In this document: positions 10,475-22,977 of the stretch, in pieces
How the letters are laid out: the number at the start of each line of letters is the position of its first letter
Position numbering within the stretch: the stretch's first letter is position 1
NCBI GenBank assembly: GCA_026120035.1
Contig: JALRME010000008.1
Location: 1,116,001-1,180,000 of the forward strand
Source of the DNA: Coleophoma eucalyptorum
Taxonomy: Eukaryota > Ascomycota > Leotiomycetes > Helotiales > Dermateaceae
DNA: 64,000 nt
Direction of reading: 5' to 3'
The notes under the pieces: model-generated
Seen by the model: only the letters and a program-made list of their open reading frames with translations
Databases searched by the model: none
What the model was told of the DNA's origin: nothing
Translations under genes and position numbers: made by a program

Positions 10475-12133
10475 ATGCCTCGTTTTCTGTGGATCAATCT
10501 CACTTTACTCTCGGCTACCCTTTTTTGGATCCAGACCCGAGGAGTTTTAGGAAGTGATGCAACCATCTGTCCTACTTGTAATCCACTCCCTGGAGAGAAT
10601 CTATGCCATCCGACAACATCATGCATTGTTATCGACAGCTCATTGTCATCTACAACGGACCCAATTCACTACTGCGCCTGTTCTCATGGGTTTCGGGCCG
10701 AAGCAGGTATCCTCGCTGACGACACCAGCAGTCAATTTCGTCTGCCATGGGCCTCTCAGGAAGGTCGGGTATTCGTAAAGCCTGGAGTTGTTTGCAATCA
10801 GCTCTGTGATGCCTGGACTTTGGGGAGGGACGGTTGTAAGGAGGTGACAGAAGTAAGTCAATGCTTTGACGGCGTAACAGGCGATGGCGGCGGCCCGGAT
10901 AAAGAACCAGGTGGAGACGATTGCGGCAAGAATGGAAGGACAAACAAGGACGCAATTCTCGATTACCTCAAAAACCGAAGGGCAGGCATGGATATTGTCA
11001 AGACAACCACGACCCCTAATGGCCAAGTAATTGATTGGATCCGGGAAACTTCACAAGGGCCTCTTGCAGATTTCCCCCCTCCTTTTTCGCTACCGCCGAC
11101 GACTGAATTTCCGGAAGCCCTCCCCTTTTCAGATTTAGAATTAGATGGAGCCGAATTAGGACCTCCTGGAACTGTTCCTATTGTTCGTCCCAATATCACA
11201 CTACTTAGCAACACAACAACTCTCGACGAATTCATGATAAAAGGCGACTACCGACAACAACCAAGCAACTATTCGGCCCCAGGAAAGTACAGAAGATACA
11301 AGAGACAGAGCACGGTTCCAAGTCATCTGTATAGCTCTAGCAGTCAGTCCGTTGATAACTACGGCGGCCAAGGCCAGTTTAACCTAGTCAACCCCGTCAC
11401 CCTGAATAACGACTTCTCTTTGATGCAAGTTGCCGTGGCGCGAGATTGGGGCAACTACTATCCTGGAGCGCCTTCAGCCAAGAGATATACACAGACCATA
11501 GAGGCCGGATTGATGGTCTACCCAGGTCACTTCTCCGATCATCTCACTCATCTGTTTGCCTATTACACAACAAACGGCTATGCCAGCCATGGCGACAACG
11601 TTGGAGGATACAGCAACGAGGTTAAAGGATGGGTCCAGCGCTATAACAAAATCGCCCCGGGAATCATCTTTTCACCACCGAGTGTAGCAAGTGGCCAGCA
11701 GTATTATGTTTGGATAGTCTACCAATTATACCAAGGAAATTGGTGGCTCTGGGTCAAGGATCAGTGGATAGGCTATTATCCCGCGCACATGTTTGGAGAC
11801 GGCCGACCCGAGAGAAACCGGACTTTAGAGGACCACGCGGATAGTATCGCATTTTATGGCGAAGTCTACAATGGTCTGGCGGGATCGGATTCTACAGCTA
11901 CTGACATGGGGAGTGGCAAGCTGCCTGCTACGGGATGGCAGCATTCCGCCTATATCCATAATATCATGTATCAGTCACAGTCGTACGACGACAATTCAAA
12001 CCAGCACTATGATGGCTCGGGTTATTTGCAGGTAGATACCACAAAGGGGTACTATATGGAACCGCACTTCGATAATCGGGGGAGCTGGGGTAGTTATGTG
12101 TGGCTGGGAGGTCCTGGATCGGACGGGGTTTGA
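10475..12133 (+). CDS. Secreted neprosin-domain (DUF239-type) putative glutamic peptidase
   Basis: A single-exon protein of 552 residues. It opens with a signal peptide (hydrophobic core to about residue 26), then a Cys-rich segment (residues 32-130: CPTC, C...C...C-x-C, CNQLC, C) resembling an EGF-like or propeptide region, then a linker. A dibasic YRRYKRQ site near residue 275 is a possible kexin processing point. The C-terminal half carries the neprosin fold signature: QTIEAGLMVYPGHF, LFAYYTTNGY, GNWWLWVKDQWIGYYPAHMF and FYGEVYNG. Neprosins use two glutamates; E343 (in TIEAGL) and E463 (in YGEVYN) are the visible candidates. Family knowledge: the plant enzyme cleaves after proline, and fungal members are secreted. 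Proteolytic activity here is inference. The N-terminal Cys-rich module is larger than in plant neprosins and may be fungal-specific. Confidence 0.82.
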   Translation: MPRFLWINLTLLSATLFWIQTRGVLGSDATICPTCNPLPGENLCHPTTSCIVIDSSLSSTTDPIHYCACSHGFRAEAGILADDTSSQFRLPWASQEGRVFVKPGVVCNQLCDAWTLGRDGCKEVTEVSQCFDGVTGDGGGPDKEPGGDDCGKNGRTNKDAILDYLKNRRAGMDIVKTTTTPNGQVIDWIRETSQGPLADFPPPFSLPPTTEFPEALPFSDLELDGAELGPPGTVPIVRPNITLLSNTTTLDEFMIKGDYRQQPSNYSAPGKYRRYKRQSTVPSHLYSSSSQSVDNYGGQGQFNLVNPVTLNNDFSLMQVAVARDWGNYYPGAPSAKRYTQTIEAGLMVYPGHFSDHLTHLFAYYTTNGYASHGDNVGGYSNEVKGWVQRYNKIAPGIIFSPPSVASGQQYYVWIVYQLYQGNWWLWVKDQWIGYYPAHMFGDGRPERNRTLEDHADSIAFYGEVYNGLAGSDSTATDMGSGKLPATGWQHSAYIHNIMYQSQSYDDNSNQHYDGSGYLQVDTTKGYYMEPHFDNRGSWGSYVWLGGPGSDGV

Positions 12134-13405
12134 GGTTGTGAGAGGCGTTGCCCGGAGAAGGGCTGTTCTGTATTCAAATCGACGTTACGAGGAGATCTGT
12201 CGAGTTAATGTTTGCTCTGGTGTTTAAAAGGAGAAAGCTGTTTGCACCTCGCCTTTGCGCTGCTGGATGCTACTGGAGGAGCGCCTCATGGCCAGAAATT
12301 TCCTAAACCTACGGGGCAGCGGCAAGGACATTTTCTGGATAAGGCTTGTTTATAGTGCTACTTAAGCCACTTTAAGCCTCACGAATGATAGTAATGATTA
12401 TGACTTTGAATGAAGTGCTAACTACTGCTGATGATGAAATGATAGTACTAGATGAAATCGATGCCTGACGCATCTGTTTGACTTTATAAGGCCTGAAGAC
12501 AACGAATTACTGATAGACCCATTAGTAATCAAACAAAATCAACTATACTTTGAATGGCCAAACAACGCTGGCAGTAACAGCCCAAATCCCATGCAAGGCT
12601 ACCGGATGTGTATAATACTACCAACTTAGGATTAGCTCCTGCGAAAAGCCTATCCGAATTCTTTTACACCAGACCGTTGGAACCGAAACCCTAGTGCAGG
12701 GGTTATCGTATTTGCAGCGAATAGGAATGCAGAGATCTGTCGTCTCGGCTCGGCTCTGGTCTGTAGCTGCATCCAACCAAGTGCGATGGCCACAATTGCC
12801 CCACCCAGTCGCATCGCAATGCTGCTGGTTCGTCGCTACCAGGGAGTTCCTGCTCGCGGTGGGTCTGGCCGGCGGAGCAGAACGACGTAGGTTTTTCAGC
12901 CAACGGCTCTGCTGTGACATTGTGTCGCTGATCAGAAGCCCGCTCGCGGAGTGACCTCTTTACTTCTCCCATCATGGGATATTACTACTGCAATGTAACT
13001 TCAACCCCTTCGTATCATCCTAGCAAGCCATCTGACCAAAGACGTACGGATTTGCCTATGTGCTATGCTACGGGCGAGAAGCTGTGGACACCAAGACCTC
13101 GGTTGGCCGTTGGCCGTTGGTATAAGTATAGGTATAGGCATAGGCGTGTAATCAAGGATATGTGTCGATATCCAGGAGGATTGTGATGTTTTTCTAGTAG
13201 GAAGTGTTCTTATGGCCCGTGGTCTGCCTTGATTCTACTTTATGTGATGCAAAGATGAGGGAGAAAATTAAACGAGGCTAGAAGTGATTTCCCTAACTCT
13301 CTTCGCTAGAATTAAAACTGACAGCGAGCAAAACAGCCACAACATCATGTTTTCTATATGCTACCTATCTAGATTGTCAATCTAGAATGCAATTCCATTA
13401 TCAAA
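12134..13405. other. 1.3-kb region between convergent genes
   Basis: Lies between the 3' ends of the peptidase gene (plus) and the four-TM protein gene (minus), so it should hold both terminators. Overlapping short frames at 12618-13186 on both strands are mutual shadows with no domain. Confidence 0.4.
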
Positions 13406-15837
13406 TTAGCTGTCTCCCTGTTGCTTTAAAGCTTGAATTTCGTCTCTAGTAAGTGGCTCCTTATCATCTTCGTAGCATTCATATCTCTTGTTCCGAGCAA
13501 TCTTATTCAACGCCCCGATTCCTATGTGGCCAATCCTGTCTTGTCCATCCGCAGTATCTCCAACCCAGCCTGGTATTTGATCTAAGACCTTGATCTTATC
13601 TGTGCGTAGTCCAACCAGCAACGGAACCCTATCACCCATTGCCGCGCCCATCCTGAGCAGGGTAAAAGCGTCAAGTTGGTTCGTCCACTTGGGCGAATAA
13701 CTAGCATAAATCGCCATGGCAAACAAAGCGACGAGGTCAATCCCGAGCAGAACAGAAATCAGTATAATGCCGGCTAAAGAGATGGCGGGAACTTCGGTGT
13801 CGGAACCCGAGTCCCAGTTGATCATCAGAGTCTTCATGTTACTGTTGACATTATTCATCATCCAGGCTTGGTTGGCGAGGAATGCGGCTGAGGTAAAAGC
13901 GCTACTGAGGCGTTCCGTAGTTCCCCCTATTGCATAGTCAGGATCGAATCCCCGGACCCATGTCGCCATGTAGGTTCCAAGGTTGGGGTCATTGAGCTTC
14001 CCCTCCATCCCGCCATCTTTGTTTGTGATGCAATGTTCCGTTACACCTGTATTCGAGGACGAGTAAACTCCGTTTGCCAACGCCAGGAGTCCGGTCATGG
14101 GATACAAATCGATACACGTTCCCCAATTGATGGGATAAACCGGCTGTAATGTGTCTTGATCAATTGTATAATTAAGACCATAATAAGCCTGAGGAAAAGC
14201 CATGCGGTTCGCAAGGAAAGATGATTCGCCAAAGAGTGCCATGGCGATGGTCAAGAGCGGCCCTTTGTTGTAGACACCTTCGAGGGCGATGGTGTTGTTA
14301 GATATGCTGGAGTTGTATATATTGGGTGCATCGTCGCGCTTCAAGTTAGATGAAGCAGAAAGAGTTGTGTTCTCACTGAATTTGTTAGGCATGTGTCCAA
14401 AAAAAAGTCGGATTGGGTTCATTCTTACGTGATAGTAGCCCACTCAGTACTGTCACTCTCAGTTTCGCAGTCGCTCCCACAGATGTTATTTGGATCCTTT
14501 GCTAACAGCGGACCAGGCGCCAAACCATTCATATAATTTGGCAGTTCGAAATACCCCGCGGTCGTGTTGACGGTAACGCGATAGAAATTACCTGTTTCGT
14601 TGAAGCTCAGGTAGAGTTCTTCGGAAAAGTCTTGCCGGTCTCGAGTAGATCTCCATGGTGACTCGGTCAGGTTCGCCGGCATACAAACTTGTATACCCCA
14701 GCTCTCCCGTACTGTTGTGTTATAGATAGCGCTGTCAGAATACTCGGCAAAGAAGGCGCCAGGGAGTTGGTCGCAGCCAGTAGGCCATTCAGAAGCTGTG
14801 ATGGACTCATAATTTGCCGTTGAGTTGATTCTAGGTGCGAACTGTCGTATGAGTCCGGTACTGAAGCCATTTGGGAGTTCAGCGAGGAAAGGATCAACCA
14901 AGATACTGATATTGCCCAATGTATTGCCTTGACCACACGCCGTAGAAAAGTAGTTGTTATATTCATCGAAACAAGTAGCATTAACGCCGCATTTCGTAAG
15001 CCCAAGTGTGTTGCAGGTGAAACCCGAGCCTTGCCAAAGTTGTGCTTGCGGTTCAGTATTAGTGGCCGTCGTGAGGGCGCTTCGAGTGAGGACTACAATG
15101 AGGTTCATGTCGCGGTTATTGTTGGTACTATAACTTGTCTTCCACTGATCTTTGATGTCGAGGAGTGAGTAAATCTGCTGAGCCCACACTGGCGTCTTGA
15201 TTGTTTTGGTCGAGAGAAATATCTCCTGGAGAGGAGAAATGACAGCTCCGAGGGTATTGAGCACGAAGGCAGCCAAAAGAAAATAGCTTCCGTAACGTTT
15301 CCAACTCAGCACGATTCTGGGATAAGCACTGGGATCGGCCCAGCTCTTATCTGCTAACGTAATGACTTGTCGAATACTCAGCTGGGACTTATGGTGTTGC
15401 TGGATGAAGACAATAGCTGCGCTGGAACAAACCGCCGAAGTAAGAGGGATGGTAACCACGCTGACGATGGACTGGATCACCCGAGCAGCATGATACCAAT
15501 TCATGGCTCGGACATAGATTCCGTGGACATCTCCTCCTCCCATGCCGTAGTCCTGATTTCCTGGGAACCAAGCACCGTAGTGCCAACTGCCAGAAATAGG
15601 CCGAAAAGAGAGAATGCAAGTTATTACCCAGGCAAAAATCGAAAACCCTGCGTATAGGAGCACAAGAAGCAACACGAACGACGAACGATGGAGCGTCGTC
15701 GTAGGCAGATTTTGGAGCGGTCGTTCCTTTGTTGATAAAGGTCCAAGTAGGATATCATTCTCAGTCGCGAGCGTTTGTCGGGGATCTGGTGATCCAGTCC
15801 CTTGAAGGTTTTGGCTGCTTTGTTCATCAAAAGACAT
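13406..15837 (-). CDS. Large multi-pass membrane glycoprotein of unknown function
   Basis: A 792-residue protein in two exons (14429-15837 and 13406-14375) joined across a 53-nt intron that restores ...ATIT-ENTTLS... in frame. The start chosen is ATG 15837 (MSFDEQSS); an upstream in-frame ATG at 15915 would add 26 residues. Three hydrophobic segments lie near the N-terminus (about residues 52-78, 112-142, 182-205) and one near the C-terminus (AISLAGIILISVLLGIDLVALF, about residue 680). Between the third and fourth lies a region of about 450 residues rich in N-x-S/T sites and cysteines, consistent with an exposed domain. The cytosolic tail is charged. Architectures like this are common as uncharacterised proteins in filamentous ascomycetes. 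I do not recognise a named family and assign no function. Confidence 0.8.
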
Positions 15838-17491
15838 TTTCGGCCTCTTTTTGGCACTGATGATTGAAAATAAAACGACGACTTGAAGCGGGTGTCTGTG
15901 AAAAGTACAGGTCACAGTATAAGTAGAAGTATAGTAAGCCAGGCAATGGCACTACTTTACTTGGTACCCCTGTTTGGATAAGCATGGGGGCTCGTTCTAC
16001 TCCCTGCTAGCTGCAAGCTGTTGTCGATCCACTTACCAGCAACTTTTATCAGATTATCAGGCTTTTCCACATGGGGTTATATTACGTAACCTTTGAACGA
16101 TAATGTAGTGAACGATAATGTAGGGAAGGCGGTTATCGAAATTCATGAAAATACAAGGGGTTCGAGCCTCAGGCCATCCGCTATCATGTGTTTGTAACAA
16201 AACATTCCAAATGTAAGTCTCAATACTACGAGGATTAGCCTAGGCTTACGGATGTATATTTAGGAAAATCAACTCTATGCTATGTCAACCGAATAAAGAG
16301 ACACCAACCTCGGCACTTGCAGAAGAACTAGCCTCATCAGTTTTGATCGTTTGGGGCAAGGACAGACTACTGAGGCGTCGAGCAAGCAGAGAATGGTCTT
16401 TTGATCCTTTTCACGCCCATCTGCCACACAACCAGTCGGGAATATACAGACCCGTTCGAGCCACCTGGACATGAGCCAGCAACTAGACATAATCTAGTCC
16501 ACCAGGCGCTTTATTAGCAAGGAGTTGGATTTACGTCTACTCATCTCGCATTCGTCTCTGGGGGGGGGGGTATCGTGTTTAGTCTAGTAGTTAGACCGGA
16601 TTGTCCTCTAAAAGTCGATATTATCTTACAGATGCCCCGCTATATCGGTGGGAAACTATATATCGTCGTGTTGTTGTGCTTTGCTTAGGAGGATTCAAAT
16701 TGGGCTTCTGAAATGGTTAGGTAGATTGCGGACGATTTGGAATTACCATGTCCAATTAGTAAAATTGCGGAGTGTCCAGCACATGTATTGGGAGTCATAG
16801 TAGCTGTTATAACCCGATAGGAGTGTATTGAGGTGACTAAATTAGACTACCAACATGTATTTAGGCTTCTACAAGGTCTAGGAACTCAAAACCTATACCT
16901 GTTATTGAAACCCTATCCCCCAACTTCTGTTCCTCTGTCGGGTTCATAGCAGCTCAAGGTTATGCATACGTCATATGTGAACCCAGTAGACTAAGCTTGA
17001 CACCTATTCTACTAATTGTAACAACATATGCGGTGGTATTCACTAGCGCAGATGGCAAATATCGAAGCAATATTGAAGAATCTTGACTCGCCAACCAAAT
17101 CATTACGTGTATGAAAATCCAAACTATTCGCAAAATAGTTGCAAAGGATGACCGTGGAATCTGGGCTGTATATGATCATTTATCAAGGACTGTGAATGAG
17201 TTTGTATCGCTAAGTAGTAAGTGTGGTTGACTCCTAGGCAGCTTTGAAGATAGTGGCGTGAATATGGAGGATAAGATGCATTACCTCCACGAGTTTTCCT
17301 GATTGCTTCAGTGTTTACTCGACATGACAATAGTCGTTTAAATAATCAAGCGAAAACATGAAGCCAACAATGACGTTGGTGCAATCGCGCTTGCATTTTA
17401 ACGTTTGTAGAAGCCGCGCGCCTCAACTGGTATCTTTCGACAGGTGTCTTTTGGCAGCAGTGCAAGCAAAAGCTCAATCTATCCGTCTGCA
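15838..17491. other. 1.65-kb divergent intergenic region
   Basis: Presumed promoters of the membrane glycoprotein (minus) and the histidine kinase (plus). It contains a run of 11 G at 16560-16570 and a short direct repeat of GAACGATAATGTAG near 16095-16125. Short frames near 16275-16490 on both strands shadow each other. Confidence 0.4.
16560..16570. repeat. G homopolymer run
   Basis: Eleven consecutive G in the intergenic space upstream of the histidine kinase. Confidence 0.95.
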
Positions 17492-20400
17492 ATGGCAGAA
17501 GGAGATACTGAGCAGGATCATCGTCGACAGGCCCAGGAACTTCGGAGGTAATCATATCCATTTCTGCTTTGTATCACTTAATACCAACCTTATAGATCCA
17601 TTAACTAATGTGTTTGCATTGCGATAGATTCTTTGCACCAGTCAATACCAACGAAGTGAGGAATGCCGCCACACGAACAGTTTTCAACAATAATATTCAG
17701 GACGATCCGACGCTTGCCTTCATTGCAGAGTCACTGATATCGCGGGTGGGAGGCAAGCGGGTCCTAATTAGGTACGACCCTTCGTTCGAACCACCTATAC
17801 AACTGCTCAAATGGTCAAAGTTTAGTAGATCAAGACCATCAGTATTTTATCGCAGGCGCAGCAGAGAAAGATGGTGGGCTTTTAGGGAGCGACTCATCCT
17901 GGTTCGGGTGCCATACCACTCCTGTGACTAGGCTCTGTAAGGTGAAAAGCAGGCCACATAAAACGTCGAGAAGAACTAAGCTTACGGTAGTAGAACACGT
18001 TGGAAGCGCACGCGACAACCAACGAACCCGCGATATATGTAATAAAAGTAGAAAATCTATATCTATATATGAAATATAGCTTACATCGGCCTAGAATCTA
18101 CGAGAGGACGACGGCTTTTCCGATGAACCGTATGTGGCAGGTATAGAAGCAAATTATTGCTTCTACGCGGGTACGACGGTAACAACGGAAAGAGGTATCT
18201 GCATTGGGACAGTGTTTGTGTTGGATGATGAGCCACGCTATGATGGCCTATCTACCATTCATCAAGGAGGTTCGATGGCTAAATTCCGGCAAGACTTAGC
18301 CTGATAGCTAATAAAACCTTTAGTCTTGAGAAGATGCGCGCATATAGTTATGGAATTCCTAGAAATGCGACGAGACGGGAAAGAAAAACATCGGATTGCA
18401 CTAATGAGCCAAGGCATCGCTAAGTTCTCGCGAGGTATGCATCTATGTGGGGTACAAGACATTTTAGCAGTTATTATCGTGTTTGCTAACAGAGACATTT
18501 AGCATGCATCCGTTATAGATTGCCGAAGAAGAGTTTAGGTCGTAAGCAGTCTGATCTTATTTCTGATCGGATGCCCGCTACCGATCACTTACACCGGATA
18601 CTTCAACTAGCAGCGAACCTGCTGCGCGAATCACTAGAAATATCAAGCGGCGGGGTGGTGTTTTTCGATGCTACCGATACCGCAGGAGGGACTCGAAGAG
18701 AAAGCCACGGCCAAAGAAGGGAAGAGCCTGATACAGCCAAGACCAGGTCTACGGCCTCGATCGAAGTTGAGACATCCCAAAAGAATTTTCGAGATTCGTA
18801 TCAGCATGGAAATTCCGCTAGAATACTTGCCCGGTCAAGCTCTGATGATGATTCTTGCGATTTGAATTTAGTAGGTGTTGATCTTGTGCAAGATGTAGTG
18901 GAGACATACCCCAATGGAAATGCATGGCATTTTGACGACCACGGCTACTTTTCAAGCTTAGAGCAGCTTGAATTATCAGGTTCCAATGACTATGAAACAT
19001 CTTCGCCATATAATCAGACACCAAATGATAGTCATGTAGAGGCTGATATGATTGCGAAGAAATTTAGCAATTGCCGTCAGATGATCTTTCTACCACTTTG
19101 GAGTGCAGAAAACAAGGAGTGGTTTTCAGGATGTTTTATTTGGAGCCAGTCTTCTGTGCCCGTTTTCACGGTCAATTCAGAAATTGCTTATCTCGCCAGC
19201 TTTACGAATGCAATAACGGTAGAGCTAAGCAGGCTTGACGCTATTGACGCCGACCGGATGAAGTCCAACTTCATAAGCAGCATTTCTCACGAGTTCCGTA
19301 GTCCGCTACACGGCATACTTGCTGGTGTGGATTTTCTCCAAGAGACCAAGATCGATGACACGCAATTAGAACTGATTTCCACTGTCCGCGGCTGTGGGAG
19401 GACGCTTCTTGATACCATCAATCATGTTCTTGACTACACTAAAATCAATTCATTGAAAGACATTATGCTACCAAGGAGTGGTAGCCGAGTACATGACCGT
19501 GGCGTCAGTGATTCAAAATATCAATTGGTTAATGTCGCGGAAATGTGCGAGGAAGTTATTGATGGCATGGTCACGTCCAATGTCTTTAATGATAGTTCCC
19601 TCCAGACCCCTCAGCCGCCGACTCGGACATTGACGTCAATATATCCTAACGCCATATCTAGTTCAGTCTCCATTACGCTAGACTTTGAATTACGGGACTG
19701 GGTTTTCATGATACAACCAGGAGCTATACGCCGCATTATAATGGACATTTTTAGCAATGCGCAAAAGTTTACGGCTTCCGGATCCATTCAAGTATTACTT
19801 ACAGCTAAAGATACCACTACTCCCTATACTGAGCCGGATGAACCTAGCAGTAGCGAGACTATTCTGACACTGTTGATACGGGACACAGGCCGGGGCATGT
19901 CCTCTGAATTTTTACAGTGGAATGTCTATACCCCATTTACACAGGAAGATGGCCTTAGCTCAGGCACTGGCCTTGGCCTTTCTATCGTGTAAGATGTGTT
20001 ACATAATATAATGACCTAACTAATGTTACTTTAGGCGTGATATCATACGAGATCTTTCTGGCGAAATCAATATCAAGAGTGTAAAAGGCCGTGGCACTGA
20101 AGTCATGGCAAAGATTCCACTGAGACGAAGACCGTCATGGAATGACATTCGCATGCTTAATCTACAGCCTGAAGATTTTGGATTTGCTTCAAATGTAGCT
20201 GAAAAGTGTATACAGGATGTCCGAACGATATCTTCAGGGATCAGTATTGCATTACGACATGGATCACCACAGAACTCCCCTTCGGCGATTTTAACGATAG
20301 AATATTATCTTAAGCACTGGTTTGGATTTAAAACCAAACTCTTTTCTGCCTGGAGCGATTATCATGCTGCCGACCTGATTATCTCAGATGAATCTTATTC

Positions 20401-21160
20401 GGACGCTTTAACGGACTCTCCTAGATATGTCAATGACATGCCGCTATTATTGGTTTGCAGTCTATCTTCATACTTAGAGAAAAGACAGCATCCCTTGCCT
20501 CCTAGTGTTATTGGCTATCTCGCAAAGCCCGTGGGGCCATACAAGTTAGCCAGGCACTTGATCCACTATTTCACGGCAACTTCCGGCCACGCTGAACCGG
20601 CATCCCGAGTTGAGACTTCGAGGTATAGATCATTTCAGAGAGTAGCCAGTCAAGTAGAAAGCCTTGAGTTGCCTCCAGTCATAGTTCCTCAGGAGCAATC
20701 CATAGATCCGGAATTGACGCCTTTACGGATTCTCATTGTAGATGACAATGAGGTGAATCTTAAATTCTTGGAAAAGTTCCTCATCAAGCGTGCTCTCGAT
20801 ACGGTTGAGCTAGCCCGAGACGGTGCCCAAGCCTTGGCTGCTGTTCAAAATTCAGCTTTATGCTACGATATCATCTTCATGGATATATCTATGCCAGTGA
20901 TGAATGGATTTGAGGCTACTAGACGAATAAGAAGTCACGAGGTATTGGTAGCTACCAGAGAGAGGACCAAAGCATCAAACCGCAGCAAAGGCTGCTACAT
21001 TGTGGCTCTAACTGGGCTAGGCTCGAAAGAGCACCGGGACGAGGCGGAAGCAAGCGGCATAGACGATTATTTTACAAAACCACTCTCATTCAAAGTTATT
21101 GGGGCGCTTTTGAAAGGCAGAAGCAAGGCAAAGCAAGACTTGTCATATAGCCTTGAGTAG
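17492..21160 (+). CDS. Hybrid histidine kinase (GAF - HisKA - HATPase - receiver)
   Basis: A two-component sensor kinase split by several short introns. Supported exons: 17492-17547, 17628-17771, 17821-about 17941, 18095-18269, 18324-18434, 18503-19988, 20035-21160. The N-terminal part (RRFFAPVN, DPTLAFIAESL, ISLVDQDHQYFIAG, WFGCHTTP, FYAGTTVTTERGICIGTVFV) reads as a GAF-type sensory domain, followed by an LEMRRD...ALMSQGIAKF helix. The HisKA box is FISSISHEFRSPLHG, with the phospho-accepting His encoded at 19288-19290. The HATPase N-box is FSNAQKF and the G-boxes are DTGRGM and GTGLGLSIV. The receiver starts LRILIVDDNEVNLKFL, with the acceptor Asp (FMDISMPVMNG) at 20882-20884 and the conserved Lys in FTKPLS. 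It should autophosphorylate and relay through Ypd1-type phosphotransfer. The segment 17942-18094 could not be spliced cleanly: TAG codons lie in the GAF frame, so either a junction was missed or the gene is damaged there. Confidence 0.85.
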
Positions 21161-21758
21161 GCAAGCGGTCTCATATTGTTGGAGATCAGGCGTTGGCATC
21201 TTGAGGTGGAACTCAATGTTGATTGACTTAGGTGTGCCCTTTCCTAGCGCTAACTTGATTTTTATCGGGAGAAATATCACCATTCATGACTTCTCAAGGG
21301 AATGCAGAAAGAGACTACCAAATGGAGCTGGCGATGTTTCAGTTCCTGTATCTCTTGCTTGACTTGGAAGAGTACTACTGAGGACTATTTCAAGTTCAAA
21401 CCCAATTTTTGAAAATTAGATAGCTCCTCATCATTATTTGGTTGACAGGCCTCATTTCAACCATATAATATTTTCTATTTACATGAATAGCCCGACGAAG
21501 ATGTAGTCTCAATTTTCTAGTTGCAAGCTAGAAAATACACCCTGCTTATCCTTCTCGTTAACACCTAATTGTCATGTAAAATCTAAGATAACATACTGTC
21601 CCAGTTTCGTGCTATACAATGCTGTAGTATGTGGGATTGGAGTGGATGTGAGCAACTGTAGAACTCAAAATCTCCGTCTTGAAAAGCTTCGTGTATGCTT
21701 GGTTGGTGTTACTAAGACGTTGGGCCGGTAACTTTGCGAAACGGCTACTTAAGAAGAG
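21161..21758. other. Intergenic region between convergent genes
   Basis: About 600 bp between the stop codon of the kinase and that of the minus-strand unknown gene. Only short frames; likely holds both 3' UTRs. Confidence 0.4.
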
Positions 21759-22977
21759 TTACAGTAGGGTCTCTTGGAGAGTACGAAATGACAAGGCGCT
21801 TTTTATAAATCGAATATCTTCGATCCAAAATCTAGTGGCCATATTATTTCGCGGTACTTGGCTGATGGCACGTTCATAGAAAAGGAATCCTTTTGATCCC
21901 GATATTATGAGCACGTCTCCGGTTCCAAAGTCTGGAATTGATAAGGCAGCTTTTAGACGTTCGTGCAAGTTTCTCCGAGTTTGATATAGCTGGGGTCCTG
22001 AAACTATAGGATATAAGAGCGTAGGGCAAATATGATCGTTCGTTTCGAGCTGTAGAAAGCCAGCGGGCCCACTTCGAGCACATGTCTTAAGCGTGTCGCC
22101 ACTGCCTGAAGACGATATAAAGAACATCTCTGTTCTAGCAACAAGTGCAACCGCCTGGTGTGACAAAGGTATAGAGTCCGATATAAGGCTAGGTGATAGG
22201 AGGTTTGGTATTAAATAATGTGGTATAAATGTATAGGGTCGGCTTACTAAATTAGATTAGCAGACTCTCTAAAGACACTTGAGATTACGAACTGAAACTA
22301 TTATCAACGCTTATAACCAGAAGAATCTCGCCTGTACCGGTAGGGTCTTCGGCAAGAGCACCAGAGACAAGCCGACCGTACACAGAAGCTTTAGTTCTGG
22401 CTTCTGGGTCTAATCCTAGAATGGTAAGTCTTCTTGTACTGTCTCCTTCTTTCACGACTTCTCCGCGTTCATTTCCGATCAGCGCTACTACTACCGGATC
22501 GTATTTGTTATCAACTATCGCCCTGATAACAATTTCCGACTTGCTAATAGATCGTGTAAAGCTAGGTTCGCCTCTCCAGACGGAATTCCATAGCTTCCCT
22601 AAGGAATCCACAGTGCCAACAACGAGTAGAGACGACCGCAAAAGAACATTTGCTACGCCAGGCCTAAGGTGGTCTGATACTGGCCCAATTCGATCTGGGA
22701 TTCGAAGCCTGTGTGCTCTATCTACCTCGGTGTAGAAAAGCGAGTCTTCTTGTTGGAAGTATTCCATGATCGTAACAACGGTAGACGGTGCTTCGAATTC
22801 CGTGGCAAAGCGTTGAAAGTAACATAGTAGGGATCGACGTGAAGCAACGCGGAATTGAAAGCTTTTATGTTGAGTGTCCACGGATCTTGCGCATAATTGC
22901 GGGGATATCTCCGCATCCCCGAGAAGTGTAAGAATTGATACAATGGATTCTTGCCCGACTCCCCGATAGATGATCAA
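21759..22977 (-). CDS. Unrecognised protein, 5' end uncertain
   Basis: Two long frames (22289-22977 and 21759-22188) join through a 100-nt intron with a GTAATC donor and CTAG acceptor, giving SVDNSFS-SLISDSIPLSHQ and 373 codons with no break. I do not recognise the protein. It shows alternating hydrophobic beta-like stretches (SLLVVGTVDSLGKLW, DPVVVALIGNERGEV, GEILLVISVDN, AVALVARTEMFFISSS, GDVLIISGSKGFLFYE). Their periodic spacing could suit a beta-propeller or another repeated beta structure; this is speculative. The frame opens at a TTG, and the first internal ATG is about 70 codons in. Either a 5' exon was missed (ATG at about 23026, MLERSILGD, is one candidate before a GTAGGA donor) or the gene is 5'-truncated. 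No signal peptide or TM segment is seen. Confidence 0.5.

Noticed and set aside
10646..11235. Minus-strand frames of 90-126 codons
   Set aside because: Antisense shadows of the neprosin-domain gene.
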